Source: Porpolomopsis calyptriformis (taxonomy: Eukaryota; Basidiomycota; Agaricomycetes; Agaricales; Hygrophoraceae). Taken from it: DNA of 64,000 bases. The notes under the pieces were generated by a model. It worked only from the letters and a program-made list of their open reading frames with translations, searched no databases and had not been told where the DNA came from. Both the position numbers and the translations under genes were made by a program. Below are positions 1 to 11,207 of the stretch, piece after piece (positions within the stretch are counted from its first letter, which is position 1; each line of letters begins with the position of its first letter). The stretch spans positions 248,001 through 312,000 of the forward strand of contig OX621168.1 of the NCBI GenBank assembly GCA_951640195.1, given 5' to 3'.

Positions 1-3000
1 GCAGGAGGGAGGTAGGGAGGCAATGGTGCTTTTACTCTAAACGCGGAGGCTAGCGTGGAGAAGCTTAAGATGATGTTTCCAACCATTTCGCGTCGTTCCT
101 TGTTGACGGGGATAATGAAATCTTGGCGGACACTCTGGGATGTTCTGTTAGGTTATATGAGGAGGGTACACATTTATTTGACTTGCCGTCAACCTGTCAT
201 GTTCTGAGTCAAGGCAATCAAAGCGTAGAATACAACTACACTGACCATTCTTCTCGCGTAGTGACGCACCGCATACTGTGCAATTTATCAAGGATACTTT
301 GCAGGCTGATCAGGATTGATCGATAGAGGGCTACTGGAAATGGTCCTTTTAAACGGGGCTCATGTTGAGTTTGAGCGAGTAGTCCTTCAAGCTCAATTAA
401 CTTGATCTGAAGGTGAAGCTCCCTAAATCAAGCAGTCAATTGCCAGTGTTCGATGATAGACCGTTTACTCACATTGACATGAACTCTCTAATAGAATTCT
501 TGAGCCTGGTGGAAGCGAGCCTCGATAGCAGCAATGTTCCTCCGCCGACTTGGGATGGATCACCGATCAGATCCCGTCCTTCAGGAGAGAAAGAATTAGA
601 CGCTGCCAAGCGAGTGTACAACCATCCAATATTTAGACAAAATCTAGTCCAAAAACCCATGAGCAATTTACGATGTTAGCTGTGACCATGACTCAACTCC
701 CCAAGCGCTTTGCTCAGTTCTCGTCTTGCCTCAGATGGCCACCATAGCCTTGACACGAGGACAGCCCAAACGACGCCCACAGTGACAGAAACAGAACGGT
801 GGAATGCTACATCGATTACGGAAACATCTGCCTCGCGAAGATTGTAACTGAAAACTTCAAAGCTCAGTGAAGATGATGAGAAAAAAGTGGCCATGCGTAC
901 CAAAAGAGACATGTCAAGTTATATGTTAAAAGAACAAATCTCCCAGATGGCGCGTGTTCCGGGGTGGCCACGATGTAATAGAAACACGGCAAGGAAAAGA
1001 AGAAGCCAAAGACCGAAAGGACGACAGGGTTGTCAGGGTAAAGTGTAAAAATCCCAGCGGCCATCCCTGCACCAAACCTGAGGGAAATTTATAAACGGGG
1101 TGACTCGGAAGTGACGAAGTTTTTCTTACAATGTGCCCAGAATCCGGTTAACACTCATGAAATTAGTCTGTAACGGGGGAAGTTAATAACTCATGATAGA
1201 TCTAAGGAAAAGACACTTGCGGCGCCAATAGTTGGGGATATAACAACGAAAAACTGAGAACGAGTAAAGCGAATAAGTAACGATAGAACAAAATAATAGC
1301 ATACCGAAACCAAAGCCCACTCTCCCCGATACTCGGTAAATAAAGGCCGAGTCCGATCAAAGAACGCGGGGGCTGCAAGTATCCCTGTAGCCATTCCTGC
1401 CTTGATTGCATATTTCACATGACGTTCTTTCAATTTCGACCCGAGAGCCCACAACTCCTGCTTCACGCGTCCTATAAAGGTGAGTTGAGAGCGAGACGGT
1501 GTTTGAATCGTATTCGGAGCGTGAGGTTGGATTCCGGGAAATGAGGCGTTACTATGACCGCCTCGAGAAAGGACCATAGAGGCTGTGTCATACAAAGCGG
1601 CGATCAGTTATGGGTTTGCCAGGAAAAATGTCTTGATCGTACAGAGGGAACGTTGCAATCTGCGCCGTCCGAATTTATCATAAGCCGAGTGCCTCGAAGA
1701 TGATTGAAACTTGAGACTTTTCGCTCCCCCCAAGAATATACGTTTCCACCATCCCGCGCGAGCTGATCTCTCTCGTTCAATACTGCATATCCTTGCCATA
1801 GCATCCACAAGCGATACGACTTCGCGAGCAAATTCCTGCAAGGTGAATATAAAACTGCGACGTTGGTCAGACGCAAAAAACATGGCGCCATCTTGGCTTT
1901 GAAGGAAACAGAGACTTACAAGTAAACCAGGAAAATGTGTTCACTATCACTCCCAATATACGTCGAATCTTCTTCCATAACAGAGTAAACCGAATTGGAA
2001 GAGGGGAGCTCACTCTTTAAGTAATGTCGCATCACAGTATCGTTCGAGATTGATTCAAAGGTGGTCAATGCATTCTCGATTTCTTCCCCAAGTTGGTGGA
2101 ACTCTTGAGGTTTATTGATAATAGTGGCGTCGTGTCCCATTCGCTGTTGCCCTGCAAAAGCTTCGCGAAGGCGTTTCAAACTCGTGGAACAAGTCGACTA
2201 AGTATCAAGATAAGAGGCTGTGATGAGTCAGGCAAAAAAAAAAAAACTTACCGAAAGGGTCTTGAGAGGAGAGCTTAAATCATTAACAAGATCACCAAAT
2301 ATGGCCGTAGCCTGATCTAATAAGGGATCATCATCGTGTCCTAAGCTTGCTTCTCCATCTCGATCTGGTATTTTCCCCTTCCCGTTGTGTTCAGGGGTGC
2401 GTCCATCGGTTTGGGTTCTCCGGTGCCGTTTTCTTTCACCGCGGGCTTTCGTTAACTCGTATTGCAGCCTAGTCCCACTTCTCAAGCCATTCAGATGCTG
2501 AGCGAGCCTGTTTAGAGAATCCACAGCGTCTTGGTAAGCTGCACCAGAACATTTATGGGTAGGTCCAGTAGGTCCGCCATAAAACCATTCCGAATGCGCC
2601 TCTGCAAGGTTTTTTTTTAGGGTTGTAAAACTGGATTGGTGGTCGTCCACAGCTTTCTGAAGTTTTTCGCGACTCGGCTGGCGTAATGACTCCTCAAGGA
2701 GAAAGGTGTTGGTCAGAATTTGCAAGAGGGTAGAGAAGGAGTCTAGAGTTCTAATCATATTTCCTTGTAGATTGACTCTGGCGCTTTGCGGCCAGATACA
2801 GCAGCATACCAAGTTCGTGACGACGGATCCGATGAGGACAATCAAGTATACTTGAAGAAGGGTTTCGAGACCACCTTCTTTCACAATTCTGATTTTTTAT
2901 AAGCACATTCCCAGAAAAGGGTTGTCTTGAACTCACACAATGAATAGAATGATGGCCATCATGCTGGATGCTATATGCCCTATTGAATCGAAAACAAAGA

Positions 3001-4129
3001 GGATGACAAAAGACTTCTTACCAGTATTGAACGAAGGTTTGGCTATCCAAACTTTCATCCACGCTATGCCAGACATACTAACACCGATCCAAAGGATGAG
3101 CAAAACAACAGCTAGCCATTCCCAACCAGGTTTGCCTTCAAGCCACCAAAACATCGACATGCTGCACAAGCAAACCAATCCAGTGTAGATGAGACCTGCG
3201 ACGCAATAGACATCTGCCTCAATCATCGCGCCTAAGGTTTTGGCCGGATTGAAATAAACAGCACTTCAAAAATGGTTTGGTTCAAGTTCGTTCGGGCGAT
3301 AACATCAAAGTACTCACATAGTTGCCACCATGTGTCCAGAAGGAGAGGGGCGGCGTTCTCCCGATCCATAGGAAGTAATGTCAGAGATAAATCCCGACAA
3401 GTAAGGCGAAAAGGTAAACAGGGATGCTATAAAATAAGCCACCGCACACTTGAGGATGTTGCGGTACACAGTTGGTAAAGTGTAAAGCCGGTCCAGACGC
3501 AGCCATTCGCACCGTTGAACGGGAATGGGATCGGCAGAAATTTGAGAAGTATTAGAGTCATAATCTGGTATATTAACTGGGGCTTGCATCGGAGCGCGCG
3601 ATTCTTGAGAATGATCTATCAAGCGTGGGATATGAGAGAATTGTTGTGCATTCATAGCAATAGAAGGATCGGCCAAAGTTTCTGAAAAACCGGACAAAGA
3701 AGGCTGAGGGTAGCCAAAACCGTTACTAGGTCTTTTTCTAACCGCTTGGGAATCCAGACGCCTAAGCTGACCCTCACTTTCCATGAGTTGGCCAAATAAT
3801 GACCAGGGGGGTTCTTGGGGTGTCGAGGGACCTGGTGTGAGCTGCAACCACCCGGAACCCAAACGTTGATTTCGAGAGGGGCTAACATTCGCGTTTTGAC
3901 TATGCGTGTTATCCCATAGCGAATCGCGAAATTCAATGGGTGAGGAAACTAGGGTTGGACTCTCAAGAGTCGAAAAACGGGCCGGGGCATCGACATGGTC
4001 GGATCCGTCAGTTCTGACCTGAATAGAGGGACGAGATGGATTGTTTGAGTGAGATGTCTGAACATTAAGTTCTGAAGACCGTAAAAGTGTATCGACAGGA
4101 GTATGCTCTGAAGTAGGTCTCTCCTGCAT
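1..4129 (-). CDS. FUSC/ArAE-like multispanning membrane protein (DUF2421, brefeldin A-sensitivity-related), C-terminus beyond window
   Basis: The gene reads leftward and leaves the window at position 1, so the C-terminus is missing. The first long exon (4129-3314) encodes about 220 hydrophilic, Ser/Pro-rich residues and then a hydrophobic segment. Further exons carry clustered membrane helices (about 3226-2930 and 2884-2750), a charged soluble loop (2700-1900), and a second helix bundle (about 1430-750). The second bundle ends in the family-typical stretch WWPSEARRELSKALGE. After short introns the frame continues with NIGWLYTRLAASNSFSPE, then ELHLQIKLIELEGLLAQTQH near 420-360, and REMVGNIILSFSTLASAFR near the left edge. 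This order (N-terminal 6-TM, loop, FUSC-like bundle, DUF2421 tail) is that of fungal aromatic-acid-exporter-like proteins. The substrate is unknown. A decayed relative lies at 21.4-22.6 kb. The start is the first Met of the long exon and an upstream exon cannot be excluded. Confidence 0.85.
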
Positions 4130-4404
4130 AGTTTTGTCTGGCCCAGGGTATGACGTGCTCTGGAATGGTCGAAGATTGAAACCGCTACAAGCTTGGGAAG
4201 GTCACAAGCGTCGAAGCGTCCTGCATCGTGATTGAGACATACGCGCCTGTATTGCAACACGTGCACAAACATACCTCATCCTCGCGTCCCATCGATAACG
4301 GACCCACGAAACGACGCCAGCCATCGTCTTCAAAAGTTTCATACTGGCTGAGGGCAAATACCAATCCCCCACTCGGGGCCGAGCACCTGAACACACGCAC
4401 CACG

Positions 4405-6035
4405 CACTTCAACATCCCGACCGTATACTTAGGGCGGTCAGACTCGATGCCTTGCCTTACGACCTGCTCTACGAAATCCTTTTTTATCTGTCAATTCCAG
4501 ATATCCATCGTCTGCGACAGGTAAGGAACCAGTTTCCAAGTCAACGTATATACCCATCGGTCCAAACAATTCTGACAGGTATCACGCGGATTTTACCACC
4601 TTACCCATGACAGACCTGTCTGGGTTAATGCATACAGACAGTGTACACTCCTTCGACCACTGGGTCCGCTTCTGTCCCAGACTGCTGCAGATCTTGAGCA
4701 GCACCTCAAAACGAGCATCTTACTGAATGCAAATTGGACCTCCCAGTCTCCACGTCCTGTTTCGCAGCGAGTCCTTTTGGAGGGCTTCCAATCATCGCAA
4801 GAGGTGCCACGGAAGATGAAACTCGTCATGGGCAGATATCTACTGTTCGGTGATTTGCTTAAGTTGAGATGCTTTGATCTCGACTCGACCAATGAAAACT
4901 TTGCACGACCGATTGCATCCTACAATTGTGGTATGCGTGACTTCGATTGCACTGTCATCAATGCAGATACGAATACACATGTGTTGTGTGCTGCCATTTC
5001 AATTTCCTTTCATCAACCCGTTATATTGTGAGTTCCGCCATTCAAAGTATGCCACATGCTAAAAACCCCAACCCTCCCCTTGCTTAAGGTTGCTACTGGA
5101 TTTAACCATATCGGAAGCCACCGCTCAGTTCAACTTGGGAAGGCAAATAGAGATACCTTCCGGTTTTCCAGATAGCCTCAACCTATGCATTAGAGGGGAC
5201 TTCCTTGTCATTAAAATCAATTATGACCTTTTGGTCTTCCACACTCCCACTCACAAAATGTATAGCCTATCGCAATGGACTGGCATTGTGAGTGATGATT
5301 GTGCTGAACTGAACATATGCTCATCCTTGCCGCATCATATTTCTCCACTTAAAGGGGATGGATGCAGGCGATATTCGATACAAAGGGCTTCTTTCAGACA
5401 CCCACTTGCTGGCCTTGAGTCTTTCCCTTAATGACCACACTATTATTGAGGCATTTCCCCTGCCCAATCCAGCAGCCGAATCGGATGGCTCTTTGACAAC
5501 ACCGAGCTTCATTCTCAATCGGTCTCATATTGGTTATCTCCCGTTTTGCATCATGGATCCTATATTCCTCCCTTCACGCAACACAGTTTGTCTCCTGAGC
5601 AACGATGGAAATTACCATCATACTGATAATCACCAACGTCCACTTCAAATAACTCTTTTTGCCTGGGAGGTTCAAGCTGTGGACCGTTTGTATGAAATTG
5701 GATTTCTCAACCTTGTATTGCAATATTCCTTCTCCTCTGGGGGTTCGATCCTTGGGTATTGGACACCAACGGAAGCGAGATTCCAAAGTTTTACCCACAA
5801 CCAACTCTTCTCTGGAAGACTACAGCCAGATGCAGCCCACATACTTGCCGTTTCTCCCTATAAATCGTTGGCATTGACAGTTGTCAATGGTGCTGAAGAG
5901 AGCAGATCCGTTATAGAAAGAGATCTCCCACTTCCTGGGGGAAACCTGGGGCTAATAGAATGGGATGGTCTAAGAGGACGGCTGTGTGTGTGTAAAGTCT
6001 CTCCATTGTGTATCGAAATACTTGACTATGTCTGA
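4405..6035 (+). CDS. F-box-like protein, family copy A (start codon not found)
   Basis: The first exon encodes an F-box-like motif (LPYDLLYEILFYLSIPDIHR) ending at 4520. An intron at 4521-4578 joins it to a long conserved part with RPVWVNAYRQCTLLRP, ILLNANWTS and LRCFDLDSTNENFARPIA. Two more introns (about 5029-5088 and 5287-5359) lead to a final exon ending EILDY-V and a stop at 6035. The layout matches copies C and D on the other strand at 15.7-19.2 kb. F-box proteins usually act as substrate adaptors of SCF ubiquitin ligases; the C-terminal part resembles no domain I recognise and its target is unknown. Copies C and D begin with an ATG 12-15 codons before the motif. Here that position has no in-frame ATG and the frame is open upstream without one, so the gene may start in an unseen exon or have lost its start. 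The 5' end given is approximate. Confidence 0.7.
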
Positions 6036-6294
6036 TCTTGCAAAAGCGGGACGTGATCTTGTAATCAGGATTGAAGGATTCTATCGATCAGCGATCTCCC
6101 CTAGATTCCCATCGTCTATTCTCTCCGATCCCGCTACCTTCTAGGTCCTCGTTGACAGTAGCCTTCACCTTATGAGGTTGACCTACACGTATCATCCATC
6201 CCCCGTCCGTGTTGCAGTCGTTTTGCATCAGCGGAGATGACTGTGCACTCACCCCAACAATATTTTTTCTGCTGTCCCCCGCTCTCTGTCTGGG

Positions 6295-6665
6295 TTGAAG
6301 TATGTATGCTCCTTCAACCTCCGGGTACATTTGTCTGCGGCAGATCTTGATCGGGATCGTACTGAATGCAAATTGGACACCACCGTCTCATTCCGTTTCG
6401 CCGCGCATCCTTCCGCACCGTCATTACAATTGGCCCCTCTATCACCTACAATACGTATGGCATGGCTCATTATCATCATTGCCTAGGACTGAGTATACAA
6501 CTTACTATTGTTGAATCCGATTCAAGAATGAGAATAGAGATACCCTCCGTTGATCCTCCCATCCGCGAGGTAATTATCAGAGGCGACTTCCTCGTCATCA
6601 CCGCGGACGATGACAAATCCCCACTCACCAAGTCTACGAATGTACGGATGTCTGTTAGATGATGA
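6295..6665 (+). pseudogene. Truncated F-box-family fragment, copy B
   Basis: About 260 bases after copy A on the same strand, short pieces of the same family reappear out of frame. A piece equivalent to SAADLE...ILLNANWT is visible at about 6328-6400, split over two frames. It is followed by a segment like the family's middle exon (IEIPSVDPPIREVIIRGDFL, about 6536-6595). The F-box, the CFDLDS block and the last exon are absent, and the part between the two pieces is much shorter than in full copies. This is a decayed partial duplicate, probably from unequal exchange with copy A. Confidence 0.7.
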
Positions 6666-6789
6666 TGTCGTTCTCGTCTCAACCAGCATGACCAAAGTTG
6701 CCAACCTGACCATTCGCCAACCCAACAATATGAAGGGCGGGTCATTCTCTGCCACTAGATCGAGGAATTTGTCCGTTCCTCCAAAATTG

Positions 6790-8062
6790 CTACCGCTCCG
6801 TTCCCATATCCTGCGACGTACACCTTTTATCTCCTGGCAAAATCAACGCTCTAGACAGGGCTTGGATCATGCTGGGATCGACTCTGCAACACCCGCCGAC
6901 TAGAATGCCGCTCCAGATGTCGTTGGCGACAGCTTTCACCACAGAGCTAAGTTGGTCTGCCCAGGTATCTTCTCGTACTTCCTCCTTCAAATTCCAACTT
7001 CTCAAAGTCGGGTTGTATACACCGCCATCGTTGGGGTATATGACAAGCAGCGGCCTCGGTGACTTTTGATCCCAGAATCTTGCGATCTCCATCTCCATTT
7101 CCTCCACAAGTGAACGAAAGAAACTCAACGGAGTGCAATTTATCCCCAGACCAGTCGGGACAAGATCGTGAACGTGTTCATCCCCCTGTGCCATCATGCT
7201 GGCAGCAACTTCTCGAGCGGAAAGGTGTAGACCTCCGGGATGTTCGACTTCAGGGAACTGACCACCAGGGAAAGTGCAGGTGATCCACCATGGCTTCATT
7301 TCTGAGTCCCTCCCTTGGCGAGCAAGCTCCTTTTGGAGCCAGGTCACGGCCCTTCTGATCGCCTTCACCTCCCGAACCAGAGGCACTGTTTCGAACCCCA
7401 CAAAGTCGATCATTTTCCAGGTCTCTCTGTCGCACGCGAAGATTCCCAATCTTTCAAAGTGGAAGTGCGCCAAAGCGTCAATTGATTGTTGGATCTTATT
7501 CTCATTGCCGTCAAAAGCATTATCATTGACCCCTTCAGGTGAATACTCCTTTGGACCGTATGGCGGAGGATAAAATCCAGTGTATTCTTGCCCGGGCGAT
7601 AAGCTAGCGCCAAAGGGACCCAGAGACAGCGCGATCCGGACATCGTCGTGATCTATTTCCTGTCGCTCCTCAATAAATCGTGTTCTAGACTCATCAGCCA
7701 ATTTGACCGATTGGAGCATGATCTGTTTGGCATCTGCTCGCGAGTACCCTGCATGCTCGAAGGATGAGAACGCGCATTGATACCTATTAAAAATAAGCGA
7801 CGTTCGATTCACGATGCACCGTGATCGTACATACGTTGACGTTAGAATGACTCTTGCGCCAGCGCGCAAGAATGACAAGTGAGCTTGAACTAATGTTTCT
7901 GGATTATCCACAACCGTCTTGACAGACCATAAAGGTGTTTGTGAGATATCTTGGTGAAAGATTTCTTCGAGGGTGGTTCCCTTAAAATCGCGACTTAACT
8001 TCCTCACGCTTTTCGCAATCCACACTCACCAGTCCACCATCCATAATCATCACTTGGGACAT
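6790..8062 (-). CDS. Homocysteine S-methyltransferase
   Basis: This enzyme would transfer a methyl group from S-methylmethionine or S-adenosylmethionine to homocysteine to make methionine in the cytosol (Mht1/Sam4-like). A small first exon at 8062-8030 encodes MSQVMIMDGGL. A 49-base intron (8029-7981) then joins GTTLEEIFHQDISQTPLWS, restoring the family's DGGLGTTLE start. A second intron lies inside LTSTYQCAFSS. The zinc-binding cysteines are present: the INC of GLGINCTPL and the pair in VGGCCRVDP near the C-terminus. Length, about 390 residues after splicing, is slightly above typical yeast enzymes. The gene lies between F-box remnants and the DOMON genes on the same strand as the latter, with no obvious functional tie. 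Family assignment is firm; the methyl donor is not shown by the sequence. Confidence 0.93.
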
Positions 8063-8221
8063 CACAACCAGGAACACAGAGAGAAGCGTGAAAGAGTGTA
8101 ATCAATACAGATGACAACATGTCTAAATATACACAAGTCCGGACGTGTGCACGTTTAGACCAGACCATGAAGACTGTAAGGTCATAACATCGTTTACGAG
8201 CAGAGGGGCCGATGAACGGAA

Positions 8222-9928
8222 CTATCGTCGGTAGCTCTCCACGTAGTACTCCTTGTTGACCCTGTTCCGGCTCTCTTGAGCAAGCTGCCGGGGTAAAAAT
8301 GCCAACCCGACGGTGTAAAGGACCGGAAGGATCTAAAAAACGAATGAGCGTCTAGCCAGGTTGCGTATAATGTTATAAGACTCACCACAATCCAGGCATA
8401 CCAAATAACGTCTACACCATAGGGGAGGGGCTGAAGACCTGTGGCATTCGGCCATTCCGTCCTGTAGCCAGTTCGGACTTGGAAGAATGCCAGGGCGATG
8501 ATGGTGAGTCCGAGGACGGCATGGACGTAATTTTGCGGAGGACGACCCATGGGTTTCTTCGGTTTCACCCAATGGATGAACGCGCCAAGTCCACATTGAG
8601 CGAGATACAATGCGAACAGGGTAACACCCCATTTCTAGGAATGATGTGTTCAGGGACAAGTAAGATATCATGAAAGGATGTATACCTTGTGAACGTCATT
8701 GAGGTGTGGGGCTCCGGCTGATGAAACAGCTTGAATCCCTAACGCTACACCGATTAAGATGAGAGTACCGGCTGCGAAACATTGTCAACGAGCAATCAAC
8801 CAAGAAATAATGGGCGTCCTACCAATGGCAAACTGTAGTATCCAGTGTCCTTGGAACCATGATGAACTGAAGGTTCGGAAATACCTAGCCAGTAAGGCGC
8901 CTGCGGGCAGGAAGAGAAGGAAACCGATGGAACAGAGGATGGCATGCCCGATGATTAGCTTCTGGTAGTAAGCCAATTTAAAACTGGAGTGACGCGTGGA
9001 GGATGGTGAGACCGAAGCGGTGGAATTTGACGAGCTTGATTTGGTAAGGTCGAGCTGGAGAGTTCCGGACTCTAGGTGCTGTCGAATCGGGGCATCGACA
9101 GCGTTAGAACCAGGTGAGGTAGTTCCAAATGCCCAAACAATGTTTTGTTGTGTATCAGAATTGGCCTGGAGGATAATAATGTTCGAAAAACGCATGTATA
9201 TATCGCAAGAAAGGGACATACAGGAATGGTAAAAGCCAGTTGTGGATTTGACCCGCTGGTCTATAACAAGTGGTGTGATAAGTTAAATGAGTAGTATGTG
9301 AGAGATTACTGACAGAACTGAGTGCTGTAGATAAAGCCGCCACTCTTGGTGGGTTGGGATCCACAGTTGGCATTACTTCACCGCTAGCGGTGCGTTGAGA
9401 AAGTGTAATAGTCCCATCCGAGTTGGGCCACATGATGACCATCGCCGCGTTGGCCATGGCGGTACCAAAGCCCCTGCATAGCGATGGGTGTCGATGGCAG
9501 GGCAGATGGAGGTAAGGAACTCACATGGCCATCCACCCCAGACTCTGTGATCCTGTGCTTTGCAGAGTGTCTAGATTCCATCGGAAGTCACTAATCATCG
9601 GAGAAGATTGATTTGGTTGATAAAGACTAACATCCGATGGTGGACCCGTTGACAACGGCAGACACACACATGAGCTGAACAAGAATTAGCAGGCAAAGGT
9701 GAGGACAAGCGTGACTGCTTACATCGCTGCATTGCATGTCTCCAGTGAGGGAAGTGGTAGTCATGGGGGTGGTAGTGACAGACGATCCTTGGGGCTAAGG
9801 CGAAGTCAAGAGGGTATGAGTCTTGGGAGAGTGCAACGTACATAGGGTGATGGTGTCCCTTGACCAGCATATTGAGCCAGCACGGCTACAAATGAGAGGG
9901 AAGCAAGGAAAAGAGAGCTGCACAGCAT
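8222..9928 (-). CDS. DOMON-cytochrome b561 membrane protein, tandem copy 1
   Basis: The N-terminus is a signal peptide (MLCSSLFLASLSFVAVLA). The DOMON domain follows over several short exons (VNGSTIGYTLQSTG, LGWMAMGFGTAM, MVIMWPNSDGTITLSQR). A Ser-rich linker leads to a cytochrome b561 bundle with the four expected heme-ligand histidines: in the helix after YYQKLIIGHA, in QGHWILQF, in PHLNDVHK and in NYVHAVLG. The last helix ends near WYAWIVV and the protein stops at 8222 after a short charged tail. In this family an extracytoplasmic DOMON heme or sugar-binding domain is coupled to transmembrane electron transfer, as in ferric or quinone reductases; partners are unknown. A closely similar gene follows in tandem at 11.2-12.9 kb. 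Small-exon borders are inferred from reading frame. Confidence 0.88.
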
Positions 9929-11207
9929 AATGAAAGTGGAAAAGTGTGAACAACAAGATAGGCAACAGCTCGCCTTATAAGCCCGCACCTCGCCGCTAGA
10001 CACCCTTATGGTAAGTGGCACATGTTATGATGGTATCCTTGATCGGTTTCCAATTGCTTGTGCGGTGAATTTGTTGGAGGAAATCATGGCGGGCGAGCCA
10101 CCACGGAACAGCCGGGCAGCACGGCAGGACATATCAGCATTGGGATCAAGTTTAAACAGCCAGGATCTTCATAAGGACCATTCTCAATCCGCTTGGGCCC
10201 AAGTGTCGAATTTGTCACCATGCCCCTGAGCGAAGACACCGTTGTCGAATTCTGCCGAAGAACGGATGCATGTCGAAGGACTTTGACTAGCCTTCGAAGG
10301 CAACACCGTATGGATTAGATACGGCTACCATATCAAGCCGGCGGAGGCGCTGGCGCAGGATCATGGATGAGGGTCTCCGGTCCGGTGCGAGGACATTCCA
10401 TCGAGCGCGACATAGTAAGAAATTGTCAAGCAGATCGCAACTTGGTCTACAGCAAAGCATCCTATCCAATTGGAGGTGGTCCCGTTCACTACCTCTTCTT
10501 CGTCTCAGCCACGGGATACGACCTAATTGGCCTAGCTGCAAATACTGGTGCGATCGCAAACCCAACTAACGTCAGCTGCCAAACTGGGTCATCGTCATCT
10601 TTGACGAGCACCTCATCCGGACTGGTCTATTCTCGTCCGGTCTAACCACTTGTCTTGGGCGAGTAATAATGCGTCGCACAACTTGCGGGGCCGGTCACCC
10701 ATCACAAGAACTTGAGACCCACGAGAATACCGTCCATTGCTGTCACGGTCAGGTCCTATAGCACCCGAGTTCAAGCCCCCAATCCTGACTTCAAACATCA
10801 GGTGGGATGAATCATCACACCACTCGAGGCTTGCGTGGCACGGTGGGACATCTATCCAGGACCAATCTCTAGAAAAACTGCAGTCCCTCCAGACATTATT
10901 ATGTGGGATCAAAATCAAAATTGCTAGCATGAAATTACTAAAGACAGCACTATCCCGCTAGTGTTGCCCCCGCTCGGCTCAGCTCCGTTTTTGCTCCTTT
11001 GCTAAAAACACAGCGGTGGGAAATATTTGTCCACCATCCCTAAAAACTCAGGAGGTTATCAAGCTACATCAATGTCAGGTGGGACAAGCAGTTTATTACA
11101 TTCGAATCTGAAAACATATTACACTGTCCTTGTCCCATATTAATCTCTAGTCATCCCTCTCTCACACATTACAACAATTTAGCCGAATGTTCAAATTCAG
11201 TCCAATC
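9929..11207. other. Spacer between the tandem DOMON-b561 genes, possible gene remnant
   Basis: No convincing gene is visible in this 1.3 kb. A stretch at about 10340-10645 on the + strand is open and protein-like (it contains YPIGGGPVHYLFFVSATGYD and a Ser/Thr-rich end), but it lacks a good start, has frame breaks upstream and matches no family I recognise. It could be the remnant of a third gene, a small secreted protein with unseen exons, or chance. The rest holds the 5' region of one gene and the 3' flank of the other. Confidence 0.4.
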
